Source: Undibacterium paludis (GTDB taxonomy: Bacteria; Pseudomonadota; Gammaproteobacteria; Burkholderiales; Burkholderiaceae_D). From it: 43,478 bases of DNA. A program made the position numbers and the translations under genes. The DNA is taken from positions 1-43,478 of the forward strand of contig NZ_JAKZHX010000024.1 of NCBI RefSeq assembly GCF_022568815.1. Reading direction: 5' to 3'. Below, piece after piece: positions 14,435-23,807 of the stretch (position 1 is the first letter of the stretch; every line of letters begins with the position of its first letter). Below the pieces are notes generated by a model. The model did not search any database. It saw only the letters and a program-made list of their open reading frames with translations, and had not been told where the DNA came from.

Positions 14435-17400
14435 ATGCCGTGGTATGAACAAAATATAGATGTACCAGGTAGTTCAAGTACTTTTGCAACACTCGAATCC
14501 AGCGGCATCGTTTATGGCAAGATAGATACGACGCAAGACACCGACTGGTACCGCATGGATATGCAGGCAGGAGTGAAATACACCGTCACCCTGAATTCAC
14601 TGACCAGCGGCATGAACCTGAGTCTGGTGCTGCACGACAGTACAGGCAAGGTTTTATATACTGCTCCTGTTACCGGGAATGGCAGCAATGGCATCTACTA
14701 TACGCCTGCTGTTGGCGGCGCTTATTACTGGGATGTGCAGGGCGCCGGTACGACCGGCATTTATTCGCTGACAGCCATCAACAGCAGCAGTGACGACTTT
14801 GTTGCCCGCGCCAGTACATCGAGCGTGCTGACCGTGGGCCAGACAAAAACAGGAGCCATTGAAACCTGGGCCGATGCTGACTGGCACATGGTCGCGCTGC
14901 AAGCGGGTCATACCTACACGTTCAGTAAAACGGGAGGTAGTCTGACAGACCCGTTCCTGGAACTTTATGCGCGTGAAGACGGTCCCTCCCTGGTATTTTC
15001 TGCCAGCGGTAGCATGACTTACACACCTACAGTAACGGGCACCTATTATCTGGATATCAGTTCCAATTCCATGCGGCAAACCGGAACATATCAACTAAAG
15101 GTCAGTGATGCCCAGGCTGTGCAATTGCCGACGATAGAGGTCAGCAATCAGTACATCAATCGCAACAGCAGCGGCAACAGCGAGATGGTATTTACACTCA
15201 CACTGTCATCGGCGGTTTCCACAGCCGTTACTGTTACGGCTAAAACCCTCGGCGAAACTGCACTGTCCGGCGTGGACTACCAGCCTGTCAACCAGACCGT
15301 GACATTTCAGCCAAACACGACAACTGCCACAGTCAAAGTGCCGATTATCGGCAACAGCAACCTGTTGCCAGCCCTGGCTTTTGAGCTCAACCTCAGCAAC
15401 GCTGTGGGGGCAACGATACGACCCAACTATTATGACCCTAGCGGCACCCTGCAGAACACGAAGCAGGCAGATGCCTGGGGGGTGATCTTCGGTTCTGACT
15501 ATGGTCCGGCCGGCTATTTGCCAAGCGACCCGTATTTCCAGTATCAGTGGTATCTGTTCACGACCAGGACCGAGCTTGCCTGGAGCCATGCGACAGGCAA
15601 GGGAGTAAAGATAGCCGTCTTTGACCAAGGCATAGACAGCAGTAACAGCGACCTGCGCCCCAACATCGGCCCTGGCGTCAATGCCTACACCCTGACACCT
15701 GGCGGCTCGCCGGTGCTGGCGGACGATAATCACGGCACGCTGGTAGCGGGTGTAATTGCTGCCGCCCGTGATGGCAAAGGCCTGGTCGGTACGGCCTACA
15801 ATGCGCAACTGATACCGATCTACACATCGTCTGCGTATGGACAAAAATATCTGACCGAAATCAGGAATGCCTTCGCCTACGCCAAATCATTTGACATATT
15901 GAATAATTCCTGGGGTTACGGCAATCTGCTTGCCAGCAGCACTAACTGGGCCTTCCTGGACAACGCCAACAGTCCTGATTTTGCTCCGGCCTTCAGCGCA
16001 CTAAAAGACCTGGCAGCGACAGGACGCAATGGTCTTGGCACGATTGTGGTCCAGTCTGCCGGTAATTCATACAGCTATGGGGATGACACCAATCTGCATA
16101 ATTTCCAGAACAGCCGTTACATCATCACGGTAGGTTCTACCGACTATTTTGGCAGCGATTCCTATTTCAGTACGACAGGCGCATCCATCCTGGTATCTGC
16201 ACCTGGCGGAGCAGGTTTCCGCGACTCCAACAGCATCATGACGACTGACCGCAGCGGCACAGCCGGTGAAAATGCCAATGACATCGCATTCGCAGATGGG
16301 ACATCGTTTTCTGCCCCCATCGTTTCTGGCATCATTGCGCTGATGCTGGAAGCCAATCCCCAACTGGGCTACCGCGATGTACAACAGATACTCGCTTATA
16401 CCGCACACCAGACGGGCAACGCCAGCAATTGGGTCAACAATGGGGCAACAGACTGGAATGGCGGCGGCTTGCAGTTTGAAGCGGTTACTCAGTCATCCGG
16501 TTTTGGGCAGGTTGATGCTCTGGCAGCAGTCAGACTGGCGGAAACATGGAATACACCGGCCAAAACAGTCGCCAATACTGTGGATGTCGTCGCCAGTCAG
16601 ACGGTGAAACTGGCCATCCCTGACAACAACAAGACCGGCGTCAGCAGCAGCATCAATATTGCAAGCAACATGATGGTGGAGCGGGTGGATGTCACAGTCA
16701 ATATCACGCATACCTTTATCGGTGATCTTGAAGTCGTGCTGACTTCGCCTACCGGGACAACCAGCTATCTGATGTACCGCCCGTCCAAGGGCAGCCTGAG
16801 TGCATTGGGTTCCAGCCAGGATAATGTTCACTTTACTTTTGATACCGTACTGGACATGGGCGAATCTGCCCGCGGTAACTGGGTTTTGAATGTGCGCGAC
16901 CTGGCAGCCCTGTCGACAGGTACATTTGACAGCTGGAGCATAGACCTGATAGGCCATAACAGCAGCACCGATCATACGTTTATTTATACCAGCGCCTTCC
17001 CTGACCTGGTCAAGGCCGATCCCAATCGCGGTATCCTGAGTGACCCGAATGGCGGCATCGATACCATCAATGCAGGCGCACTGGGGCTGGACAACCGCAT
17101 CGACCTGAGCGGAGCCACGGCATCAAACCTGAATGGCGGCACACTGACCATCGCCAAAGGAACAACCATACAGAATGCCTATGGCGGCGATGGTTACGAC
17201 ACCCTGATTGCCAATGCAAAAGGCAGCATACTGTATGGCATGGGTGGTAACGACACACTGACTGGCGGTGCAGGCAACGACATCCTGGTTGGCGGCAAGG
17301 GTGACGATGTGATTGACGGTGGCAGTGGCTTTGATACAGCCTTGTATGACACAGCAAGAAGCAATTACCAGATTACCGCTGGCAATAATACCTTTACCGT

Positions 17401-17872
17401 AAAAAATGTGAGCGGCGCAAACGGTAATGACACATTGAGCAACATAGAGCGCTTGAATTTTTCCGACATGTCCGTCGCACTTGATGTCAATGGCATTGCC
17501 GGGCAGGCATACAGGATTTACCAGGCAGCATTCGGACGCAAACCAGACCTGGCAGGCCTTGGTTACTGGATGGGACAGATGGACAAGGGCACCAGTCTCA
17601 ATATGGTGGCAGCAGGCTTTGTACAATCCAAGGAGTTCCAGTCCCTGTATGGCAGCAAACCCAGCAACGATACCCTGATTGCCGCCATGTATGCCAACGT
17701 ACTGCACAGAGCACCAGACAAGGCAGGCGTAGATTACTGGACAGCCGAATTGTCCAGCGGCCATGTTGATGCTGCAGGTTTGCTGGCGAGTTTTTCCGAA
17801 AGTGCAGAAAACCAGGCGCAGGTGATTGCCGCGATCAAGAACGGTATTGACTACCTGACTTACCAGGCGTGA
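14435..17872 (+). CDS. Modular RTX subtilisin-like protease
   Basis: This 1145-residue S8 protease has domains in this order. Two pre-peptidase C-terminal (PPC) domains come first (about 5-115 and 120-225), then a Calx-beta-like domain (230-335). The subtilase follows (380-690), with Asp397 in FDQGID, His433 in DNHGTLVAG and Ser624 in DGTSFSAP. A proprotein-convertase P domain comes next (about 710-815), then RTX nonapeptides (GGNDTLTGGAGNDILVGG, about 935-972) and a DUF4214 domain (about 1020-1120). No Sec signal is seen at the N-terminus. The RTX-containing C-terminus suggests calcium-dependent folding after type I secretion. PPC domains at the N-terminus rather than the C-terminus are notable. 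I chose the ATG at 14435; a TTG 12 bases earlier is possible. Confidence 0.92.
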   Translation: MPWYEQNIDVPGSSSTFATLESSGIVYGKIDTTQDTDWYRMDMQAGVKYTVTLNSLTSGMNLSLVLHDSTGKVLYTAPVTGNGSNGIYYTPAVGGAYYWDVQGAGTTGIYSLTAINSSSDDFVARASTSSVLTVGQTKTGAIETWADADWHMVALQAGHTYTFSKTGGSLTDPFLELYAREDGPSLVFSASGSMTYTPTVTGTYYLDISSNSMRQTGTYQLKVSDAQAVQLPTIEVSNQYINRNSSGNSEMVFTLTLSSAVSTAVTVTAKTLGETALSGVDYQPVNQTVTFQPNTTTATVKVPIIGNSNLLPALAFELNLSNAVGATIRPNYYDPSGTLQNTKQADAWGVIFGSDYGPAGYLPSDPYFQYQWYLFTTRTELAWSHATGKGVKIAVFDQGIDSSNSDLRPNIGPGVNAYTLTPGGSPVLADDNHGTLVAGVIAAARDGKGLVGTAYNAQLIPIYTSSAYGQKYLTEIRNAFAYAKSFDILNNSWGYGNLLASSTNWAFLDNANSPDFAPAFSALKDLAATGRNGLGTIVVQSAGNSYSYGDDTNLHNFQNSRYIITVGSTDYFGSDSYFSTTGASILVSAPGGAGFRDSNSIMTTDRSGTAGENANDIAFADGTSFSAPIVSGIIALMLEANPQLGYRDVQQILAYTAHQTGNASNWVNNGATDWNGGGLQFEAVTQSSGFGQVDALAAVRLAETWNTPAKTVANTVDVVASQTVKLAIPDNNKTGVSSSINIASNMMVERVDVTVNITHTFIGDLEVVLTSPTGTTSYLMYRPSKGSLSALGSSQDNVHFTFDTVLDMGESARGNWVLNVRDLAALSTGTFDSWSIDLIGHNSSTDHTFIYTSAFPDLVKADPNRGILSDPNGGIDTINAGALGLDNRIDLSGATASNLNGGTLTIAKGTTIQNAYGGDGYDTLIANAKGSILYGMGGNDTLTGGAGNDILVGGKGDDVIDGGSGFDTALYDTARSNYQITAGNNTFTVKNVSGANGNDTLSNIERLNFSDMSVALDVNGIAGQAYRIYQAAFGRKPDLAGLGYWMGQMDKGTSLNMVAAGFVQSKEFQSLYGSKPSNDTLIAAMYANVLHRAPDKAGVDYWTAELSSGHVDAAGLLASFSESAENQAQVIAAIKNGIDYLTYQA

Positions 17873-18019
17873 AAACAGATGAATGCTGATTGACTCAAGA
17901 ATGTTCATCACTGACCATTTTTTTGTCAATCAGATCGATACTGTTGGTCGGCACTACCGCAATTCGTTGTGTTTGATATGACCCCGGCCAGATCTATTCA
18001 TATCATATCCAGTTTGATT

Positions 18020-18046
18020 GTATTGCTCTCCAGATGATAGCAATAC
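18020..18046. terminator. Weak hairpin between convergent genes
   Basis: GTATTGCT (18020-18027) and AGCAATAC (18039-18046) form an 8-bp stem with an 11-nt loop just past the stop of the minus-strand transporter gene. It has no U-run, so terminator function is doubtful. Confidence 0.25.
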
Positions 18047-18054
18047 ATACTCAA

Positions 18055-19170
18055 TTATTCTTGTAAGTCGAGATTTGCCTGTCGGCCCCTGAGCTTCCTG
18101 GCATGACGATGACGCGCCCGCAAGCGGGGATTGGTAATGACGCGCCCCATGGTCTCACCGACCACCATAGCAACACCCAGTATAGGTAAGGCCAACATCA
18201 GGCCGGCCACACCAGCCAGTTCACCGCCGACAAAAATCATCAGCACGGAAATCAGCGGGTGCATATGCAGGCTGCGACCCAGGGTCAGCGGCATGAAGAT
18301 GAAATCATCAAGCAGTCTTACCATGATGAATACGGTAATCGCCCCATAAGCCAGCAGGGGTGCATCAGGGGCATCGGTAGCGGCTACCAGTACCACCATC
18401 ATGCAGCCCAGGACAGACCCGACAAACGGCACCCAGGCCAGGATGGCAGAAATCAATGCCAGTAACAATGGTGCAGACATGCCTATTGCGCCCAGGCCAA
18501 GCGCCAGTATGACGGTGTCGATCAGAGTCAGTTTGAGCAAACCCTGGAAATAACGGCGTGCTGTCTGGTCAACTTCATGCATAAGGAAGAGGGTTTCTTC
18601 AAAAAAAGCATTCGGCACTGCACGTGCCAGGAAATGCTTGAACTTGCGGCCATCACGCAGGAAAAAGAAAGTCAGGAAAGGGGTCAGGAATACTGCCGGC
18701 AAGAAACTGGCCATGGAGACCAGGATATTGGCGACATACTGCTGGGCAAAATTCTCAGTGTTGCTGGCCATCCAGGCATTCACCGTTTCGCTTGCGTGAG
18801 CCTTGCGCAGGATGGAAAAATTGACCTCCAGGGCCATCATGGTATTGCGGACAAAGCTGATGCCGCCATCGACATAATGGGCAAGCATGTCTTGCAGGGA
18901 ACCTGCGCGCACCGTGAAACTGTTGATGCCATAGGCCAGTACCAGCGCCAGCAAAATGAAGAAGACACCACCTACCAGCACAGCTGCAATTTCACGCGGG
19001 ATGCCCAGCAAAGTCAGTCGCGATACTGCAGGCACCAGGATGTAATACAGTATCATCGCAAACAAAAAAGGCATCAGCAGCCACAATACCTTGGGTAGCA
19101 GGAATAACAGCAGGCACGCAGCAAACAGGACGCACAGCCAGACTATGGGGCCGGATTGACGCTGGTTCAC
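18055..19170 (-). CDS. AI-2E family transporter (PerM-like)
   Basis: The 371-residue inner-membrane protein has paired N-terminal helices (VLFAACLLLFLLPKVLW and ALVLAYGI), a hydrophilic middle region, and a C-terminal cluster of helices with the family region ALISAILAWVPFVGSVLG and LLDDFIFMPLTLGRS. Members include TqsA and PerM and are exporters or permeases of unclear substrates; autoinducer-2 export is only one case. Translation starts at a GTG that overlaps the stop of the upstream cNMP-binding gene by 4 bases (GTGA), so the two are coupled. Confidence 0.88.
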   Translation of the reverse strand: MNQRQSGPIVWLCVLFAACLLLFLLPKVLWLLMPFLFAMILYYILVPAVSRLTLLGIPREIAAVLVGGVFFILLALVLAYGINSFTVRAGSLQDMLAHYVDGGISFVRNTMMALEVNFSILRKAHASETVNAWMASNTENFAQQYVANILVSMASFLPAVFLTPFLTFFFLRDGRKFKHFLARAVPNAFFEETLFLMHEVDQTARRYFQGLLKLTLIDTVILALGLGAIGMSAPLLLALISAILAWVPFVGSVLGCMMVVLVAATDAPDAPLLAYGAITVFIMVRLLDDFIFMPLTLGRSLHMHPLISVLMIFVGGELAGVAGLMLALPILGVAMVVGETMGRVITNPRLRARHRHARKLRGRQANLDLQE

Positions 19171-19649
19171 AATGCCTCACTACGGGAAATGCCTGCCATT
19201 GATTCGCGCAGGCGGCGGCTGTTCAGGCGTGCCAGCTCCAGCGAAATCTTGTAGCCGATGACGGCGTTGGTTTCCAGCAGGGAACTGAAGTCGGCGCGAA
19301 AAAATACCGCGACCTCACAGTTTTCTGCCGCCCTGGCCTGGGCGCTGCGTGGCGAATTGTCGAGCAGGGCCAGGTCACCAAAAAAGTCGCCGGCTGCCAG
19401 GTCTGCGATGACTTCGTTACCATGGTCACGGGTACGATTGATGCGTACGCTCCCTGACAGCAGAATGTACAGGGCCTGCCCCTCTTCCCCCTCATCAAAA
19501 ATGATCTCGTTGGCAAGGTAATGCCTGTCATGCAACATGCCATCAATGATTTTCAGCTCACGCGGACTCAAGGTGGCAAACAGCGACACCCCTGACAGGC
19601 GTAACAGTCGGTATGAAGGTTGTGGCTGCTTTATCCAGGTAAGTGTCAT
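19167..19649 (-). CDS. Cyclic-nucleotide-binding domain protein
   Basis: The 160-residue protein consists of one Crp-like cNMP-binding beta-roll (about 20-140). The phosphate-binding cassette FFGDLALLDNSPRSAQARA closely matches the canonical FGE-LALL-x-PR-x-A pattern, with Asp in place of the Glu that contacts ribose. There is no HTH domain, so it is not a transcription factor. Such single-domain proteins act as regulatory subunits or partners of membrane proteins. Coupling to the AI-2E transporter gene by a 4-base overlap suggests that it modulates this transporter, which is inference. Confidence 0.85.
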   Translation of the reverse strand: MTLTWIKQPQPSYRLLRLSGVSLFATLSPRELKIIDGMLHDRHYLANEIIFDEGEEGQALYILLSGSVRINRTRDHGNEVIADLAAGDFFGDLALLDNSPRSAQARAAENCEVAVFFRADFSSLLETNAVIGYKISLELARLNSRRLRESMAGISRSEAL

Positions 19650-19843
19650 GGCGCCCCTCTATTATTGCTGGCAGATCAATCCACAATTATGCTTTACCGG
19701 GCGGCACTTGCCCATCAAAATCTGGCGCAAGTCACTGCTCACCTCGGTCAGAGGTCGATATTCTCTCCACAAACTCGGCAAAGAAAACTGCGCATTTATC
19801 TCAATAACGCATCCTGGCAGATTCTTGACGGGGCAGATTCATG

Positions 19844-20821
19844 TCATCGGTCCACCAGGGCCATTCTCTCCTTGCTATAACGCTCACCTGCCACAGATTG
19901 CATTGCCAGGCCCAGGGCCTGCAAATCGGCGCTATTGAGCATCACATCGGCAGCCAGCAGGTTTTCTTGCAGATACGCTACACGCTTGGTTCCGGGGATG
20001 GCCACAATATCTTCACCCTGATGCATGACCCAGGCCAGGGCCAATTGCGCAGGGCTGACATTGTTAGCGGCTGCGATTTCCCTGACGCGTGCTGCAGCCT
20101 GCATGTTGCGATCAAAATTCTCACCCTGCAGGCGTGGGTCAAGGTGACGAAAATCCGTGACCGGATACGTTTCGGCACGCTGCGCGCTGCCGCTGAGAAA
20201 TCCGCGCCCCAGCGGACTGAACGGCACCAGACCTATCCCCAGTTCACGCAAGAACGGCAGAATGTCTGCCTCCAGGTTACGTTCCCATAAGGAGTATTCA
20301 CTCTGCAATGCGCTGATGGGATGGATGGCATGGGCCCGGCGTATCGTGCTCATACCGGCTTCTGACAGCCCCAAAAATCTCACCTTGCCCTGCTGTACCA
20401 GGTCCGCCATGCAACCGACGACCTCTTCGATCGGGATGACGGGGTCTACCCTGTGCTGGTACAAGAGGTCGATGTAATCCGTACCCAGTCTTTGCAAAGA
20501 CCCTTCCACGGCCAGACGTATGTGCTCGGGGCGACTGTCCAGACCGGTAATCTGATTGTTGTCGATTTTAAAGCCAAACTTCGTGGCAATGACAGCTTCA
20601 TGGCGTCGGCCCCGCAGCGCCTTGCCCAGCAAGGCTTCGTTGGCGTAGGGACCATATTGCTCGGCGGTATCAAAAAAATTCAAGCCAAACTCCAGCGCTT
20701 TATGGATGGTAGCCATGCTTTCTTTTTCGTCTGCCGTGCCATAGGCCGTACTCATGCCCATGCATCCCAAACCCAATTCGGACACAAGCAGACCTTGTTG
20801 CCCCAGTTTACGTTTTTTCAT
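19844..20821 (-). CDS. Aldo/keto reductase
   Basis: The 325-residue NADPH-dependent oxidoreductase is close to the YakC/AKR13 group. It has the TIM-barrel signatures GLGCMGMS, FDTAEQYGPYANEALLGKAL (catalytic Asp and Tyr), ATKFGF (Lys) and YIDLLYQHRVDP (His), and the cofactor region AIPGTKRVAYLQENLLA. The substrate is unknown, and general carbonyl detoxification is typical. Its start overlaps the end of the EamA gene by 14 bases, so the two are probably co-transcribed. A 194-bp gap to the next gene downstream holds nothing recognisable. Confidence 0.9.
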   Translation of the reverse strand: MKKRKLGQQGLLVSELGLGCMGMSTAYGTADEKESMATIHKALEFGLNFFDTAEQYGPYANEALLGKALRGRRHEAVIATKFGFKIDNNQITGLDSRPEHIRLAVEGSLQRLGTDYIDLLYQHRVDPVIPIEEVVGCMADLVQQGKVRFLGLSEAGMSTIRRAHAIHPISALQSEYSLWERNLEADILPFLRELGIGLVPFSPLGRGFLSGSAQRAETYPVTDFRHLDPRLQGENFDRNMQAAARVREIAAANNVSPAQLALAWVMHQGEDIVAIPGTKRVAYLQENLLAADVMLNSADLQALGLAMQSVAGERYSKERMALVDR

Positions 20822-21737
20822 TTTTTATCCCATGTTTAAAATTCAAGGCGTGCCTGAGCACCCCCAAATGCCAATCGCGCTGATTTGCTATTACCGCCAG
20901 TAATATCATCGCCATACCCAGCCATTGCGCCGCGCTTAAAGCCATAGAAAAAAACCACAAATCAACCAGCAAGGCGACCAAAGGATAGATGAACGACAGC
21001 GTGGCAATACTCGCTGCGGGCAGCTTCTGGAAAGCATCGTACATGAGTTTGTACATCAGCCCCGTATGTACCACGCCCAGCAACAGCAGACTTCCCCAGC
21101 TTGACCACTTCCAGGTGAAGGCGGAAAAATCTGCCATGGGAAACAGGACAATGGCGCCCACCAGCAACTGCAGGCCGGCAATCTGTGCCGGAGCTATGCC
21201 CTGCAGTTTCCTGGTAGCCAGGGTAGCGATGGCATACAGCAAGGCAGCCAGCAGAGCCAGGCCTGCCCCTGCCAGCGCCCGGCTTACCTGACCATCACCT
21301 TCCATACGCAAATCATGTTGTATATCCATGCCGGAGCTGAGCACCACACCGGAAAACGCCAATAGCAAGAAAGGCAGCTTGCGCCAGATTTGCCCGTCCT
21401 TTTGCGTAATAGCCAGCAAAACCAGCAAAAAGAAAGGCTGCACATGATAGACCACTGTCGCCACTGAAATACTACTGAGCCGATAGGCAGAAAACAGGCA
21501 CAACCAGTTGATGACAAGAGCCGCTGCACCTAGCAGCAGCCATGTCAGCTGTCCCGGGTTGAGATTCTTCCAGCCACCCTGCCAGTACAACAGGGCCAGC
21601 AGGCAGGAACCACCGATCAGACAGCGTAGCAGCACAACATTGAGCGCGGTCTGAGCACTGATCAGGACGAACAAGCCTATCGTACCTGACAGCATCATTG
21701 CCACCACCATTTGCCACTTGCCAGATTTGCTATTCAT
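20808..21737 (-). CDS. EamA/DMT-family transporter
   Basis: The 309-residue protein has ten predicted membrane helices in two EamA repeats, with characteristic segments such as LSSISVATVVYHVQPFFLLVL and LPAASIATLSFIYPLVALLVD. These drug/metabolite transporters export amino acids, metabolites or toxic compounds. The ATG at 21737 has AGGTGG 5 bases upstream; a GTG three codons earlier is less likely. It is divergent from a LysR gene 148 bp away, which is its likely regulator, and is coupled to the aldo-keto reductase. Confidence 0.87.
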   Translation of the reverse strand: MNSKSGKWQMVVAMMLSGTIGLFVLISAQTALNVVLLRCLIGGSCLLALLYWQGGWKNLNPGQLTWLLLGAAALVINWLCLFSAYRLSSISVATVVYHVQPFFLLVLLAITQKDGQIWRKLPFLLLAFSGVVLSSGMDIQHDLRMEGDGQVSRALAGAGLALLAALLYAIATLATRKLQGIAPAQIAGLQLLVGAIVLFPMADFSAFTWKWSSWGSLLLLGVVHTGLMYKLMYDAFQKLPAASIATLSFIYPLVALLVDLWFFSMALSAAQWLGMAMILLAVIANQRDWHLGVLRHALNFKHGIKNEKT

Positions 21738-21885
21738 CTTATCCACCTGCCGTTGATTGATCTACAGCTATTATCAACAGACTGACACTCTTGAACAATA
21801 AGCATAAAATACAAATAATTATTGCCTCAAACGCAAATATCTGACCTGCAAAAGCGCGCCTGACAACAATCAAAAGGGTACTGGA

Positions 21886-22788
21886 ATGGAAATGCTGAAT
21901 GAAATGGCAATCTTTGCCCAGGTAGTGGAAAGTGGCAGCTTCTCGGCGGCGGCAAGGCAATTGGGGGTGAACACCTCAGCCGTGAGTCGCCATGTCACCA
22001 GGCTTGAGGCGCATATGGGCGGTCGCCTATTGCAAAGAACCACACGCTCATTTGCCCTGACGGAATTGGGGCAAGAAGTTTTGAACGGCAGCAAGCGTAT
22101 CTTGCAGGCAGCGCGCGAAACACATGCGCTGGCTGGCAGCTACAGTCAGCATCCCAGCGGTGTCATCCGTGTCACTGCTCCCGTCGTGTTTGGTGAAGTC
22201 TGGCTGGCCCCTTTGTTGCCGTGTTTTCTTGATACTTACCCCGATGTGTCTGTACGCCTGACCCTGACAGACAACACCATGGACCTTATCGAAGAGGGGG
22301 TGGACCTGGCACTCCGCATTTCACGCGAGCTGGCGCCTGGTCTGGCCGCCAGGCCCCTGGGCAGGATGCGTTATATACTGGTTGCCACACCGGACTTCTT
22401 GCAGCAGTCAGGCACTCCGGGCAGGCCAGAAGAGCTGGGCAAGCAAAGCTGCATCTATCTTGGCTATGGCGCCTTTGGTGAATACTGGGCCATGCAGACA
22501 GCGAACGAGAGTTGCCGCATACGCATCCCTGCCCGTCTGACGATCAACAATAGCGCCGCGATTCTGGCAGCCGTCCTACAGAATGGCGGCATAGGTCTGG
22601 TGCCATTCTTCACCGCCCGTGAGGCAATACTTGCAGGGCAAGTCGTTCAAGTCCTGCCTGAATGGGAGTTCTGCGAGCCTTATGCCGGAAAGATTTTTGC
22701 CGTATACACACCGGGCAGGCATCTGGCACCAAAAATCCGCGTTTTCATTGATTACCTGGTGTCTGCGGGAGCGATAAATTTGCATTAG
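21886..22788 (+). CDS. LysR-family transcriptional regulator
   Basis: The 300-residue protein has an N-terminal HTH (IFAQVVESGSFSAAARQLGV, then SRHVTRLEAHMGGRLLQRTTR, residues about 7-60) and a periplasmic-binding-protein-like effector domain (90-295) of the CrgA/DsdC-like type. AAAGGG lies about 6 bases before the ATG. Its divergent position suggests it controls the EamA/aldo-keto reductase pair. The ligand is unknown. Confidence 0.9.
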   Translation: MEMLNEMAIFAQVVESGSFSAAARQLGVNTSAVSRHVTRLEAHMGGRLLQRTTRSFALTELGQEVLNGSKRILQAARETHALAGSYSQHPSGVIRVTAPVVFGEVWLAPLLPCFLDTYPDVSVRLTLTDNTMDLIEEGVDLALRISRELAPGLAARPLGRMRYILVATPDFLQQSGTPGRPEELGKQSCIYLGYGAFGEYWAMQTANESCRIRIPARLTINNSAAILAAVLQNGGIGLVPFFTAREAILAGQVVQVLPEWEFCEPYAGKIFAVYTPGRHLAPKIRVFIDYLVSAGAINLH

Positions 22789-22955
22789 TCATGAGCAAAT
22801 TTTGCAATCCTGCCCGCCTATTGGTAGGATTAGTCCTTTCCATGCTTGCCGTCAATGGTACATGGATATAATTCTGACACGAGAACCTGGAACTGTTTCT
22901 CAAGTGAAAGAATTCGGGCCGTACGCAGATTTATACTACTTTTCCATTGGATGCC

Positions 22956-23744
22956 ATGCAAAACAGCCTGACACGCAAGCCCATCGAGATCAAGATTTCT
23001 ACTGTTGTTGCTGTTGCAATTCTGCTCAATGAATCGTCTTTCCCTGCGCTGGAAGCAGCTTTGCAGGAAATGACTGCCGGATCACCCGATTTTTTTGATG
23101 ATGAGTTTGCTGTCATCGATGTCGAAGCCATTACCGACCAGGAACTGGACTGGAATGCCCTGATACCTTTGTTCAAGGCACATGGATTGAACCCGGTTGC
23201 CGTACGCCATGCGCGCGAGCAGGACCATGCCACCATACGCTCGCATGGCCTGAGCATAGATGTCGTCAGCAAACCCCGGCAAGAACCGGAAATCCAGTCC
23301 GCAGCTGTGGAAGCAGCGCCAGCACAACCAGCAGCAAACCCTGTTCCGGCAGAACCAGTTGCGCCCGCCGTTGTAGCAGAACCACAAGTCATCATACGCA
23401 ACATGCCAGCCATGCTGGTTGATACACCTGTACGCGCCGGTCAACGCATTTATGCCCGCGGCGCCGATCTCATCATTACCGCCTCGGTCAATAACGGGGC
23501 GGAGGTCATCGCTGATGGCAGCATACATATCTACGCACCCTTGCGTGGTCGTGCCCTGGCGGGAGCGACCGGCAATACCGAAGCCAGGATATTTGCGCTG
23601 ACCATGGAACCGGAGCTGGTATCCATCGCCGGCATCTATCGCACGTTTGAAAACGGTTTTCCGCCGTTACAGGCCCATCATCCCGTTCAAGTTAAACTGA
23701 ATGGTGACAGTATTGAAGTATCATCAGTGAAATCAGCAGGCTGA
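22956..23744 (+). CDS. minC: Septum site-determining protein MinC
   Basis: The 262-residue inhibitor of FtsZ ring assembly acts away from mid-cell. The N-terminal domain (1-105; KPIEIKISTVVAVAIL, FAVIDVEAI) contacts FtsZ. A Pro/Ala/Glu-rich linker (about 110-145) follows. The C-terminal beta-helix (150-255; GQRIYARGADLIITASVNNG, then GSIHIYAPLRGRALAG) dimerises and binds MinD. I chose the ATG at 22956; a TTG at 22947 is in frame and no clear ribosome site favours either. It is the first gene of minCDE. Confidence 0.95.
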   Translation: MQNSLTRKPIEIKISTVVAVAILLNESSFPALEAALQEMTAGSPDFFDDEFAVIDVEAITDQELDWNALIPLFKAHGLNPVAVRHAREQDHATIRSHGLSIDVVSKPRQEPEIQSAAVEAAPAQPAANPVPAEPVAPAVVAEPQVIIRNMPAMLVDTPVRAGQRIYARGADLIITASVNNGAEVIADGSIHIYAPLRGRALAGATGNTEARIFALTMEPELVSIAGIYRTFENGFPPLQAHHPVQVKLNGDSIEVSSVKSAG

Positions 23745-23807
23745 CGCCCTCAATTTTCAGTATTTTCGGGTAACGATCATTATCCGGACAAATAAAAGGA
23801 GTTATTT

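Noticed and set aside
22802..23032. 76-codon frame upstream of and overlapping minC
   Set aside because: It conflicts with minC, ends in a low-complexity Cys run and has no start signal.
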